Below, in pieces: positions 34,874-42,440 of a DNA stretch of 64,000 bases. The stretch lies in contig NZ_JHEP02000004.1 in the NCBI RefSeq assembly GCF_000657795.2, positions 186,001 to 250,000 of the forward strand, given 5' to 3'. Every line of letters starts with the position of its first letter. Position 1 is the first letter of the stretch. This DNA comes from Bordetella pseudohinzii. Its GTDB lineage: Bacteria > Pseudomonadota > Gammaproteobacteria > Burkholderiales > Burkholderiaceae_B. Under the pieces are notes generated by a model. It had not been told where the DNA came from. It made no database searches and was given only the letters and a program-made list of their open reading frames with translations. Position numbers and translations under genes: made by a program.

Positions 34874-36616
34874 TCAGCCGCGGCGGTCGCCGGCGGGCTT
34901 GCCGAAACGCTTGCCCGGCGCGCCGCGCTTGTCAAAGCTGCGCTGCGGGCGGTCGCCGAAGTCGCGCTGGGGGCGGTCGCCAAAGCTGCGCTGGGGACGG
35001 TCGCCGGCGTCGCGCTGGGGACGGTCGCCAAAGCTGCGCTGGGGCCGGTCGCCGAAGTCACGCTGCGGACGATCGCCAAAGCTGCGCTGGGGCCGGTCGC
35101 CGAAGTCGCGCTGCGGACGGTCGCCAAAGCTGCGCTGGGGCCGGTCGCCGAAGTCGCGCTGGGGACGGTCGCCAAAGCTGCGCTGGGGGCGGTCGCCGAA
35201 GTCACGCTGCGGGCGGTCGCCAAAGCTGCGCTGGGGCCGGTCGCCGAAGTCACGCTGGGGGCGGTCGCCAAAGCTGCGCTGAGGACGGTCGCCGAAGTCG
35301 CGCTGGGGGCGGTCGCCAAAGCTGCGCTGGGGGCGGTCGCCGAAGTCGCGCTGGGGGCGGTCGCCAAAGCTGCGCTGGGGACGATCGCCGAAGTCGCGCT
35401 GCGGACGGTCGCCGTGGCGGCGCTCGCCAGGACGCTTGTTGCCGCCGAAGCGCGGGCCGTTGCCCGGGCGCGGGCTGCGCTGGGGTTCCAGGCCGGCAAT
35501 GGTTTCGGGCGTGATGGTCTGGCCGATGTAGTGCTCGATACGACGGACCTTGTGGCGCTCGGAGTGCACGGCCAGCGTGTAGGCCAGGCCATCGCGGCCC
35601 GCGCGGCCGGTGCGGCCGATGCGGTGCACGTAGTCTTCGGCCTGCAGCGGCAGGTCGAAGTTCACGGCGTGGCTGATGCCTTGCACGTCGATGCCGCGGG
35701 CGGCCACGTCCGTGGCCACCAGCACGCGCACCTGGCCGCGCTGCAACTGGGTCAGCGTGCGGGTGCGCTGGCGCTGGTTCATGTCGCCGTGCAGGGCCGC
35801 GGCGGCGAAGCCTTGTTCGGCCAGGCGGTCGGCCAGGTCGTCGGCGCCGCGCTTGGTGGCGGTGAAGACGATGGCCTGGTCCAGGCGCGTGTCGCGCAGC
35901 AGGTGGTCCAGCAGGCGCATCTTGTGCGAGGCGTCGTCGGCGTACAGCAGGCTTTGCGTGATGTTGGCGTGCTTGTCGCGGTGGCCGGCGATCTCGATGC
36001 GCTCGGGTTCGCGCATCATCTTCTCGGCCAGGCGGGCGACACTGCCGTCCAGGGTGGCCGAGAACAGCAGCGTCTGGCGGCTTTCGGGCAGGCGCTCGAT
36101 GATGGTCTCGATATCTTCGATGAAGCCCATGTCCAGCATGCGGTCGGCTTCATCGAGCACCAGGGTGTGCACGGTGCTCAGCTTGACGCGGCCGGCCTTC
36201 AGGTGGTCGATCAGGCGGCCGGGGGTGGCCACCAGCACGTCGACGCGGCGCGACAGGGCCTTGAGCTGGGCGCCATAAGGCACGCCGCCCACCACGGTGG
36301 TGGTGCGCAGGCCCGGCAGGTTGGCGCCGTAGGCCGCCGTGGCGTCAGCCACTTGCAGGGCCAGCTCGCGGGTCGGGGTCAGCACCAGGATTTGCACGCC
36401 CACGCCCTTGTTGGGCGACAGGCCGGCGACACGGTTCAGGGCCGGCAGCATGAAGGCGGCGGTCTTGCCGCTGCCCGTCTGCGAGGAGACCATGAGGTCG
36501 GCGCCAGCCAGGGCGCGCGGGATCGCGGCGGCCTGCACGGGAGTGGGCTCGGTGAAACCGGCGGTTTGCAGAGCGGAGAGAATGCTGGGCGACAGGCCCA
36601 GGTCTTCGAAAGACAT
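34874..36616 (-). CDS. DEAD-box RNA helicase (RhlE-like) with long GDRPQR repeat tail
   Basis: A 580-residue ATP-dependent RNA helicase. It has the Q motif ([13 protein letters not shown]), motif [22 protein letters not shown] ([13 protein letters not shown]), SAT (FSATLD), and the helicase C-domain motifs [14 protein letters not shown] and [11 protein letters not shown]; this part is RhlE-like. From about residue 400 the tail is Arg/Gly/Asp-rich, with 20 copies of GDRPQR alternating between [D]F and [S]F spacers: a disordered RNA-binding extension. ATG 36616 (MSFEDLGL) with AAGGAAA upstream is preferred to the 43 extra open codons. Role likely in ribosome assembly or cold adaptation. Confidence 0.93.
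   Translation of the reverse strand: MSFEDLGLSPSILSALQTAGFTEPTPVQAAAIPRALAGADLMVSSQTGSGKTAAFMLPALNRVAGLSPNKGVGVQILVLTPTRELALQVADATAAYGANLPGLRTTTVVGGVPYGAQLKALSRRVDVLVATPGRLIDHLKAGRVKLSTVHTLVLDEADRMLDMGFIEDIETIIERLPESRQTLLFSATLDGSVARLAEKMMREPERIEIAGHRDKHANITQSLLYADDASHKMRLLDHLLRDTRLDQAIVFTATKRGADDLADRLAEQGFAAAALHGDMNQRQRTRTLTQLQRGQVRVLVATDVAARGIDVQGISHAVNFDLPLQAEDYVHRIGRTGRAGRDGLAYTLAVHSERHKVRRIEHYIGQTITPETIAGLEPQRSPRPGNGPRFGGNKRPGERRHGDRPQRDFGDRPQRSFGDRPQRDFGDRPQRSFGDRPQRDFGDRPQRSFGDRPQRDFGDRPQRSFGDRPQRDFGDRPQRSFGDRPQRDFGDRPQRSFGDRPQRDFGDRPQRSFGDRPQRDFGDRPQRSFGDRPQRDAGDRPQRSFGDRPQRDFGDRPQRSFDKRGAPGKRFGKPAGDRRG
34934..35413 (-). repeat. 20-copy 24-bp in-frame tandem repeat inside the helicase gene
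   Basis: The 24-bp unit encodes GDRPQR plus two residues. Units alternate between ending DF and SF, giving a 48-bp super-repeat, about 480 bp in all. One unit has Asp-Ala instead of Asp-Phe. Third-position differences (CGC/CGA, GGC/GGG and others) show the copies are not all recent. Length is likely to vary between strains by slippage or recombination without breaking the frame. Confidence 0.95.
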
Positions 36617-36880
36617 AGCGTTTCCTTGCCGCGCAGGGCGGCGCAGATGCATGGGCAGCGGGCAAAGGAAATCAGCCCCGGAACCAGGCAGCGGTTGATG
36701 GAAGCATCGTGCCGACCGAATCAACCGTGCGCGGATTGCAGGCAACGAATAACGGCCTGCGGGGCGAAAGGAAAGAGGTCAGGAATCGATGAAGTTCGGC
36801 ATGGGGCCCGTCACGGGCATCGACTGCATAGCGCCTAAAGGCGAAAGAAAAATGCCGAATCTATTGGTGCAGTGCGGCGA

Positions 36881-37639
36881 TCATAACCGAAATTCGGCCT
36901 GATGGGGGTTTTTTTTGAAAGTTCTTGTCCAGTCAATCAGGGTTTGACCTTGTTTGGCCAGCCAATTGTTGGTCAGGCGGAAGTGTCCGCAGCCAATAAA
37001 TGGGGTCGGAGGCCGGGTCGCCGACAGGGGCGAGGGGTGATTGGCGGCCAGCACGAGATGGGGGTGGCCGGGCGGCAGCAGGGCGGCCTTGGCCTGCGCA
37101 TGCGCGCCCCAGAGCAGGAAGGCCTTGGGGGCCGGATCCTGGGCCACGCGGGCGAAGATGGCGTCGGTGACGGTCTCCCAGCCCTTCTTGGCGTGCGAAC
37201 CGGGCTGGCCATCCTCGACCGTCAGCGAGGTGTTCAGCAGCAGCACGCCCTGTTCCACCCAGGGGCCGAGGTCATGGCCCGGCGCGCCTGACAAGGCATA
37301 GTCGCGCCCGATTTCCTTGAAGATATTGCGCAGGCTGGGCGGGCACTTGCAGTCGTCAGGCACCGAGAAAGCCAGGCCCTGGGCCTGGCCCGGGCCGTGG
37401 TAGGGATCCTGGCCGAGGATGACCACGCGCACCTCGGAAGGCGCGAGCGCCGACAGGGCGCGCAGCGGCGTGGCCGGATAGACGGTGGCGCCTTCGGCCA
37501 GCCGCGCCTCGACGTGGCGGATGACGCCGTCCAGGGCGAGGGCCACGCGCGGCGCGGCCAGAACCTGGGCCCATTCGGCGGGCAAGGCGGCCGCCTGGGC
37601 GGCCAGCGTGCGGGGAAGCAAACGATTGTCGATAGCCAT
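36881..37639 (-). CDS. ung: Uracil-DNA glycosylase (family 1)
   Basis: Removes uracil from DNA as the first step of base-excision repair. The 252-residue protein has the catalytic Asp in VVILGQDPYHGPGQAQGLAFSV, the LLLNTSLTVEDGQPGSHAKKGWE region and the HPSPLSATRP loop with its conserved His (the family HPSPLSxxR) that inserts into the minor groove. The gene lies 22 bp after the nucleosidase gene on the same strand. The 264-bp gap on its 3' side is the helicase leader and shows no clear terminator. Confidence 0.95.
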   Translation of the reverse strand: MAIDNRLLPRTLAAQAAALPAEWAQVLAAPRVALALDGVIRHVEARLAEGATVYPATPLRALSALAPSEVRVVILGQDPYHGPGQAQGLAFSVPDDCKCPPSLRNIFKEIGRDYALSGAPGHDLGPWVEQGVLLLNTSLTVEDGQPGSHAKKGWETVTDAIFARVAQDPAPKAFLLWGAHAQAKAALLPPGHPHLVLAANHPSPLSATRPPTPFIGCGHFRLTNNWLAKQGQTLIDWTRTFKKNPHQAEFRL

Positions 37640-37661
37640 GGCGGCGATTGTGGCACAAGCC

Positions 37662-38381
37662 TCAGCGCGCCAGCGGCAAGGTCCGCAGATAGTGGCTCAG
37701 GATGCCGCTGGAATAGACGCTGGCCACTTCGCGCAAAAACTGCAGGAAGTCGACGTCGGCGTGTGGGTCGGCATGGTCGGAGATGGTGCGCAGCAGCGCC
37801 CAGGGCACGCCGAACTCGTGGCAGACCTGGGCCACGGCGGCGCCTTCCATCTCCACGCACAGGGCGTCGGGCAGGCTGGCGCGCAGCTGCCGCCCGGTGT
37901 CGGCGTCGCCGACGAAGCGGTCGCCGGTGGCGATCAGGCCGCGGTGCACGCGGCTGTCGCGTCCCTGCAGAAAGTGTTCGGCGCACTGGGCCAGCTGGCG
38001 GCTGAGCCCGGCGTCGGCCTCCAGGCGCGACACGCCCAGCAGCGGCAGTTCGTAGCGCGGAAAGAGCGGGCGGGCGTCCATGTCATGCTGCAGGGCCTCG
38101 CTGCCGATCACCACGTCTCCCACCTGGACCTCGGCATGCAGGCCGCCGGCCACGCCGGTGAATATGACGCGCTCGATGGCGAAGCGCTGCAGCAGTGTGG
38201 CCGTGGTGGCCGCGGCGGCGGCTTTGCCCACGCGCGTGAGCGCGATCACGCATTCGTGGCCGTGCAGCAGGCCGTGGTGATAGTCGCGCATGCCGATGCG
38301 ATGCACCTGGGCGCCAGGCGCCATGGCCGCGGTGAGGTCGCTGATTTCGTCGGCCAGCGCGGCCAGGATACCTATGGCGAT
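37662..38381 (-). CDS. mtnN: 5'-methylthioadenosine/S-adenosylhomocysteine nucleosidase, AUC start
   Basis: Hydrolyses MTA and SAH to adenine and the thioribose sugars. Motifs are FTGVAGGL, IATGDRFV, VEMEGAAVAQV (catalytic Glu) and TISDHAD (catalytic Asp). No ATG, GTG or TTG gives a complete protein: the first ATG (38324) would drop 19 N-terminal residues including the catalytic Glu. The frame reads AIGILAALADEI just upstream, preceded by AAGGAG (38388-38393) 6 nt before an ATC codon at 38379-38381. Starting there gives 239 residues and places that Glu at position 12, as in E. coli MtnN. The start is therefore probably AUC; a sequencing error or an ATG-to-ATC mutation is the alternative. Confidence 0.83.
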   Translation of the reverse strand: MAIGILAALADEISDLTAAMAPGAQVHRIGMRDYHHGLLHGHECVIALTRVGKAAAAATTATLLQRFAIERVIFTGVAGGLHAEVQVGDVVIGSEALQHDMDARPLFPRYELPLLGVSRLEADAGLSRQLAQCAEHFLQGRDSRVHRGLIATGDRFVGDADTGRQLRASLPDALCVEMEGAAVAQVCHEFGVPWALLRTISDHADPHADVDFLQFLREVASVYSSGILSHYLRTLPLAR

Positions 38382-38493
38382 GATGTTCTCCTTCAGTTTC
38401 GGCGCGCGGCCGTTCGTCCGTGAGCGGCTGCGCCCCAGGCCCGCGGTGGTCCGACGATATTGCAGAAACCGTCGGCGCGCCAGGGGCGGGTCC

Positions 38494-39273
38494 TCAAGCG
38501 CCGCCAGCCGCGTAGCGGCTGGGCGTCACGCCGAACTGCTCGCGGAAAATGCCGATAAAGGCGCTGGTGCTTTCGTAGCCGACGGCCAGCGCCACCTGGG
38601 TGACCGGCTCGCCCAGGGCCAGCAGTTCCAGCGCCCGCAGCATGCGCGCCTGGGCGCGCCATTGGCCCAGGGTTACGCCGGTCTCGGCGCGAAAACGCCG
38701 CATCAGCGTGCGCTCCGACATATTGAAGGCCCGCGCCCAGGCATCGATGCCGCGCGCATCGCCGGGCGCGGCCAGCAAGGCATGCGCCAGGTCCCGCAGA
38801 CGCTCGTCATGCGGCAAGGGCAGCGACAGGCGCTCGGTTTCGATCAGGCGCAGCTCCTCGGTCATGACCTCGAACAGGCCGCGGGCATGGCCGTCGGGCA
38901 GCGTGGCGCATTGCGCCAGCCGCAGAAAGAGCGCTTCGATGAGCGCGCTGGCCTGCCAGCTGCAGGGCCTGGGCGGCAGGCTGGCGCAGGCATGCGCGCG
39001 CACGAACATGGCGGTGCCGCGCGCGCGGCCGAACCAGCGCGCCTGCAGCTGCATGCCTGGCGGAATCCAGCCCAGGCGGCCGGGCGCAAGCGAGCTGAAG
39101 TCGCCGCCGCTGTGCAGCAACATCAGGCCTTCCTGCACCAGCAGGAACATGCCGTCCAGGTGGGAGTGCGGCAGCACTTCCGTGCCCCGCGGCTGGCGCT
39201 CGCTCAGGAAGTGGTGCGGCTCAAACAGCCATTGCGGATCCGGCGGCAAGGACAGATTGGCGGTTTTGCGCAA
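38494..39273 (-). CDS. AraC-family transcriptional regulator
   Basis: A 259-residue AraC/XylS regulator. The N-terminal cupin-like half (HSHLDGMFLLVQEGLMLLHSGG) senses a ligand. The C-terminal part has the two helix-turn-helices: AWARAFNMSERTLMRRFRAETG and VTQVALAVGYESTSAFIGIFREQFGVTPSRY. It is divergent from the Fur paralogue; the 81-bp gap contains a Fur-box-like site, so it may respond to iron. Target genes unknown. Confidence 0.88.
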   Translation of the reverse strand: MRKTANLSLPPDPQWLFEPHHFLSERQPRGTEVLPHSHLDGMFLLVQEGLMLLHSGGDFSSLAPGRLGWIPPGMQLQARWFGRARGTAMFVRAHACASLPPRPCSWQASALIEALFLRLAQCATLPDGHARGLFEVMTEELRLIETERLSLPLPHDERLRDLAHALLAAPGDARGIDAWARAFNMSERTLMRRFRAETGVTLGQWRAQARMLRALELLALGEPVTQVALAVGYESTSAFIGIFREQFGVTPSRYAAGGA

Positions 39274-39306
39274 GTTGTTGACGGCTTTTCGTTAGTGTTC
39301 GTAGAT

Positions 39307-39325
39307 GAAAATGTACATCATTCTC
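39307..39325. promoter_or_regulatory. Fur-box-like site between the AraC and Fur-family genes
   Basis: The 19 bp GAAAATGTACATCATTCTC match 14 of 19 positions of the Fur consensus GATAATGATAATCATTATC. The site lies 33 bp before the AraC-type gene start and 30 bp before the Fur-type start, so it could control both. Confidence 0.6.
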
Positions 39326-39354
39326 ATTGAGTTGGCATGACCAGGAGAGCCCCG

Positions 39355-39786
39355 ATGGACCAGTCCCCCTTGCACGGCGTCGGCATGAAGGCGACCTATC
39401 CGCGCTTGAAGATCCTGGACATCTTCCAGCGCTATCCCGACCGCCACATGAGCGCGGCCGACGTTTATCGGCAACTGTTGGACGAGCAGGTGGATATCGG
39501 CCTGGCGACCGTCTATCGCGTCCTGGGCCAGTTGGCTCACGCGGGCCTGCTGGCCCGCAGCCAGTTCGATGCGCAGACCAGCGTGTTCGAACTGGCCGCC
39601 AAGGGCCGCCACGATCATCTCGTGTGCACCGGCTGCGGCGCGGTGGCCGAGAGCAGCGATGCCGGCATCGCCGACCAGGCCCGCCGCATCGCGCGCCGGC
39701 ACGGTTTCGCGCTCAAGAGTTACAGCCTCTCGCTGTATGGACGTTGCGCGCGGTGCCGCGACGCAATCAAAGGAGTTTTCGAATGA
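39355..39786 (+). CDS. Fur-family transcriptional regulator (Fur paralogue)
   Basis: A 143-residue Fur-family protein with the Fur opening MKATYPRLKILDIFQ, recognition helix IGLATVYRVLGQL, the metal-site motif RHDHLVC (the usual HHDH reads RHDH) and CTGC/CARC zinc cysteines. It looks like Fur rather than Zur or PerR, but the changed first His of the HHDH motif suggests a paralogue with altered metal binding. AGGAG at 39343-39347 supports ATG 39355 rather than the ATG at 39337. It overlaps the next gene by 4 bp. Confidence 0.82.
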   Translation: MDQSPLHGVGMKATYPRLKILDIFQRYPDRHMSAADVYRQLLDEQVDIGLATVYRVLGQLAHAGLLARSQFDAQTSVFELAAKGRHDHLVCTGCGAVAESSDAGIADQARRIARRHGFALKSYSLSLYGRCARCRDAIKGVFE

Positions 39787-40199
39787 ACCCCATGCTTTTT
39801 CAATATCACGACCTGACGCAGTTTCCGCTGGTGCTCACCCGCCATCACGGCGCCCCGCAAGGCTATGCCGAGGCCTGGGTGCGCGAGATGGAGCAATTGG
39901 TGGCCAGCCCCGAGCCCTTCGTGCTGGTGACATTGGACCTGGATGCGCCCATCGCGCACGAGGACCGCAAGCGGATGCTGCAATGGCAGACCGACAACAT
40001 GCACCGCATCCGCCGGGTCAGCCGGGGCTATGTCGCGGTCAAGCCCGATATTTCGGGCTATGAGCGCGCCAGCAGGCAGGCCGAGAAAATGACGCGCGCC
40101 TTCGGCTTTCCGTTTGTGGTGGTCCAAAGCATGGTCGAAGCCCGCCTGGCCGCGCGCCGTTTAATGGCCGGCCTGAGCGTGGACGGCGCGGCCGCCTGA
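39783..40199 (+). CDS. Uncharacterised protein co-translated with the Fur paralogue
   Basis: I do not recognise this 138-residue protein. It overlaps the Fur-type gene by ATGA, so the pair is translationally coupled. No signal peptide or membrane segment is visible. Composition suggests a small soluble alpha/beta fold: strands around [13 protein letters not shown] and [11 protein letters not shown], then a helical, Arg-rich second half ending in [12 protein letters not shown]. The first part ([15 protein letters not shown]) hints at a cytoplasmic protein related to those beside iron regulators. Its last 39 bp overlap the end of nhaA on the other strand. Confidence 0.65.
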   Translation: MNPMLFQYHDLTQFPLVLTRHHGAPQGYAEAWVREMEQLVASPEPFVLVTLDLDAPIAHEDRKRMLQWQTDNMHRIRRVSRGYVAVKPDISGYERASRQAEKMTRAFGFPFVVVQSMVEARLAARRLMAGLSVDGAAA

Positions 40200-41351
40200 G
40201 CGCAGCAGCAGATAGCCGGCCACGGCCGAGCACAGCGTGCCCGCCAGCACGCCGATCTTGGTGGCGTCGATGGCGGCCTGGCTATCGAAGGCCAGCGCGC
40301 CGATGAACAGGCTCATGGTGAAGCCGATGCCGCACAGCAGCGCCACGCCATAGAGCTGGCGGTAGCTGGCCTGGCGCGGCAGGCTGGCGATGCCCAGCCG
40401 GATGGCCAGCCAGGCAAAACCGAACACGCCCAGCTGCTTGCCCAGGAACAGGCCGAGCGCGATGCCCAGCGGCACGGGCGCGGTGAGCGCGTCCAGCCCG
40501 AGCCCGGCGAAAGACACGCCGGCATTGGCAAAGCCGAAGATGGGCACGATGAGCAGCGCCACGGGGCGATGCAGGGCGTGTTCGAGCTTGTGCAGCGGCG
40601 AGGGTTGGCCATGGCGGCGCAGGGGGATGGTCAGCGCCAGCGCCACCCCGGCCAGCGTGGCGTGCACGCCGGACTTGAGCACGAAGAACCAGAGCAGCAC
40701 GCCGATGGCCAGATAGGGCAACAGCGCCACCACGCCCAGGCGGTTGATGGCGATCAGGCACAGCAGCAAGACCGCCGCCATGGACAGCGCGAAACCATTG
40801 AGCTGCGCGGTGTAGAAGAGGGCGATGATGACGATGGCGCCCAGGTCGTCGAGGATGGCCAGCGCGGTGAGGAAGATCTTGAGCGACGTGGGCACGCGGC
40901 TGCCCAGGAGCGCCAGGATGCCCAGCGCGAAAGCGATGTCGGTGGCCGCCGGGATGGCCCAGCCGCGCAGTCCTTGCGGGTTGCCGGCATTGACGGCCAG
41001 ATAGATCAGGGCCGGGGCCAGCATGCCGCCGGCCGCCGCCACGCCCGGCAGCACGACGCGCGACAGGCCGCGCAATTGCCCATCCAGCATTTCGCGCTTG
41101 ATCTCAAGGCCCACCAGCAGAAAGAAAATCGCCATCAGGCCGTCGTTGATCCAGTGCTGCACGCTCTCGCGCAGCATGACCGGGCCGATATGAACCCCCA
41201 GCTTGGCGCCCAGCAGGCCGAAATAGCCCGGCGCCCAGGCCGAGTTGGCCACCCATAGCGCCAGGACGGCGGCCAGCATCAGGATGTAGCCGCCCAAGGC
41301 CTCGGAGGAAAAAAAAGCGTGCAGAAACGACTTGGGGCGGGGATGGGACAC
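40161..41351 (-). CDS. nhaA: Na+/H+ antiporter NhaA
   Basis: Exports Na+ (or Li+) for protons and sets cytoplasmic pH. The 396-residue protein has about 12 hydrophobic segments. Its conserved core includes [40 protein letters not shown] and [19 protein letters not shown] with the paired Asp of the ion site (E. coli D163/D164). The start is GTG and lacks a strong ribosome site. Just upstream lies a long, hairpin-rich leader that may control it. Confidence 0.95.
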   Translation of the reverse strand: MSHPRPKSFLHAFFSSEALGGYILMLAAVLALWVANSAWAPGYFGLLGAKLGVHIGPVMLRESVQHWINDGLMAIFFLLVGLEIKREMLDGQLRGLSRVVLPGVAAAGGMLAPALIYLAVNAGNPQGLRGWAIPAATDIAFALGILALLGSRVPTSLKIFLTALAILDDLGAIVIIALFYTAQLNGFALSMAAVLLLCLIAINRLGVVALLPYLAIGVLLWFFVLKSGVHATLAGVALALTIPLRRHGQPSPLHKLEHALHRPVALLIVPIFGFANAGVSFAGLGLDALTAPVPLGIALGLFLGKQLGVFGFAWLAIRLGIASLPRQASYRQLYGVALLCGIGFTMSLFIGALAFDSQAAIDATKIGVLAGTLCSAVAGYLLLRSGGRAVHAQAGH

Positions 41352-41372
41352 GGCGTTCGCTTTTATAAAAGC

Positions 41373-41399
41373 CGAGGGCGGCCTGTAGGGCCGCCCTCG
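41373..41399 (-). promoter_or_regulatory. Terminator-like hairpin in the nhaA leader
   Basis: An 11-bp perfect stem CGAGGGCGGCC/GGCCGCCCTCG with a 5-nt loop is followed on the minus strand by GGCTTTTAT. It lies only 22 bp before the nhaA start codon, so it would stop transcripts entering from the HIT gene. Equally, it could be the terminator stem of a leader-controlled switch for nhaA. Confidence 0.7.
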
Positions 41400-41414
41400 T
41401 ATCAGCGGAGAATA

Positions 41415-41432
41415 AGCTGAATATTAGCTGAA
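41415..41432. repeat. Direct repeats AGCTGAA one helical turn apart, upstream of nhaA
   Basis: AGCTGAA occurs at 41415-41421 and 41426-41432, 11 bp apart, in the AT-rich gap between the HIT gene and nhaA. The spacing suits a protein binding one face of DNA. A second element, AAGACT/AGTCTT with a 6-nt loop near 41466-41483, adjoins the HIT stop and reads as a weak terminator. Confidence 0.5.
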
Positions 41433-41494
41433 CATATCGGACAGAGTGAGGTTTCTCATGAAAATAAGACTGACTTAAGTCTTTTATCCCGCTA

Positions 41495-41959
41495 TCAATG
41501 CCAGAGCAGGGCATTCATGACTTCGGTCAGACGGTCCCGGTAGCGCTGCTGGCGCGCGCGCACCGCTTCGCGCCGCGCCAGGAAATCGGCCGGCTCGGCC
41601 CCGGCGGCAAAGCGCGGCGCTGCCCAGACGGCGTTGGGGAAGTGGCGGTCTTCGCGCCAGCGCGGGATCACATGCCAATGCAGGTGCGGCACCATATTGC
41701 CCAGCGAGGCCAGGTTGATCTTGTCGGGCTGCAGCGTGTCGCGCTGCGCCTGTTCGATGGCGTAGACGGCGCGCATGATCAGGTCCCGGCCATGCGTGGA
41801 CAGGCTGGTCATCTCGGGCAGGTGCGCATTCCAGATGACCCGTGTAAAGCCGGGGTAGTCGGGATCCTGCGCGTCGACGACGCGCAGATGCGGGCCTTGC
41901 CACAGCAGTTCGCCGCCCTCGGCCTGGCACAGGGGGCATTGCGGATCGCGTGTGCTCAA
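41495..41959 (-). CDS. HIT-family nucleotide hydrolase, TTG start
   Basis: A 154-residue HIT-family nucleotidyl hydrolase/transferase. It has an N-terminal Cys pair (CPLC) and the histidine triad HLHWHVIPR (HxHxHxx) near residues 95-103. Substrates are usually nucleoside phosphates or dinucleoside polyphosphates. Start: a TTG at 41959 in TTGA overlap with the GNAT stop gives the usual N-terminus (STRDPQCPLC); upstream ATGs lie inside the GNAT gene. It is probably an operon with GNAT and the kinase gene. Confidence 0.85.
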   Translation of the reverse strand: MSTRDPQCPLCQAEGGELLWQGPHLRVVDAQDPDYPGFTRVIWNAHLPEMTSLSTHGRDLIMRAVYAIEQAQRDTLQPDKINLASLGNMVPHLHWHVIPRWREDRHFPNAVWAAPRFAAGAEPADFLARREAVRARQQRYRDRLTEVMNALLWH

Positions 41960-42405
41960 GCCAGCACCTTGCGATACTGGATGAAGCCGGAGCGGTCCGC
42001 GATGTGGTCGTAGAGCTGCATGGCGGTGTGATTGGTTTCGTGGGTGAGCCAATAGACGCGCGCGGCGTTGTTGGCCTCGGCGTCGCGGTAGACATGCTCA
42101 ATCAGCGCGCGGCCGGCGCCCTTGCCGCGCACATCCTGGGACACGAACAGATCCTGGAGATAAACATAATCGCCCGCGGTCCAGGTGGAGCGGTGGTAGA
42201 TCCAGTGCACCATGCCGATGGCCCGGCCATTGTCATAGGCCAGCGCGGCATGCATGGGCTGGGCGGGGTCCAGGAAACGCTCCCAGGTCACGCGGGTGAC
42301 CGCTTCGGCGATGTCGACGTTGTAGAAGGCCTGGTAGCCCTTCCACAAGGGCAGCCAGACGGCGAAGTCGGCCTGGGAGATGGGGCGGATTTCAATCGAG
42401 CTCAT
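41956..42405 (-). CDS. GNAT-family N-acetyltransferase
   Basis: A 149-residue GNAT acetyltransferase: IEIRPISQADFAVWLPLWKGYQAFY at the N-terminus, VYLQDLFVSQDVRGKGAGRALIEHV (the acetyl-CoA-binding Q/RxxGxG/A as VRGKGAGRAL) and YDHIADRSGFIQYRKVL at the end. The sequence resembles the spermidine/diamine or amino-acid acetyltransferase group, but the acceptor cannot be fixed. It overlaps the HIT gene by 4 bp. Confidence 0.87.
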   Translation of the reverse strand: MSSIEIRPISQADFAVWLPLWKGYQAFYNVDIAEAVTRVTWERFLDPAQPMHAALAYDNGRAIGMVHWIYHRSTWTAGDYVYLQDLFVSQDVRGKGAGRALIEHVYRDAEANNAARVYWLTHETNHTAMQLYDHIADRSGFIQYRKVLA

Positions 42406-42440
42406 GATGTATCTCTTCCGGAAAAGTCCAGGGGCGGGTC

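Noticed and set aside
34158-35282. Plus-strand frame ending in a repetitive SPKLRWGR-type pattern
   Set aside because: It is the reverse complement of the helicase tandem repeat and the MidA-type gene, not an independent repeat protein.
34934-35413. Regular repeats that could look like a CRISPR array
   Set aside because: The units are contiguous with no unique spacers and encode an in-frame peptide repeat.
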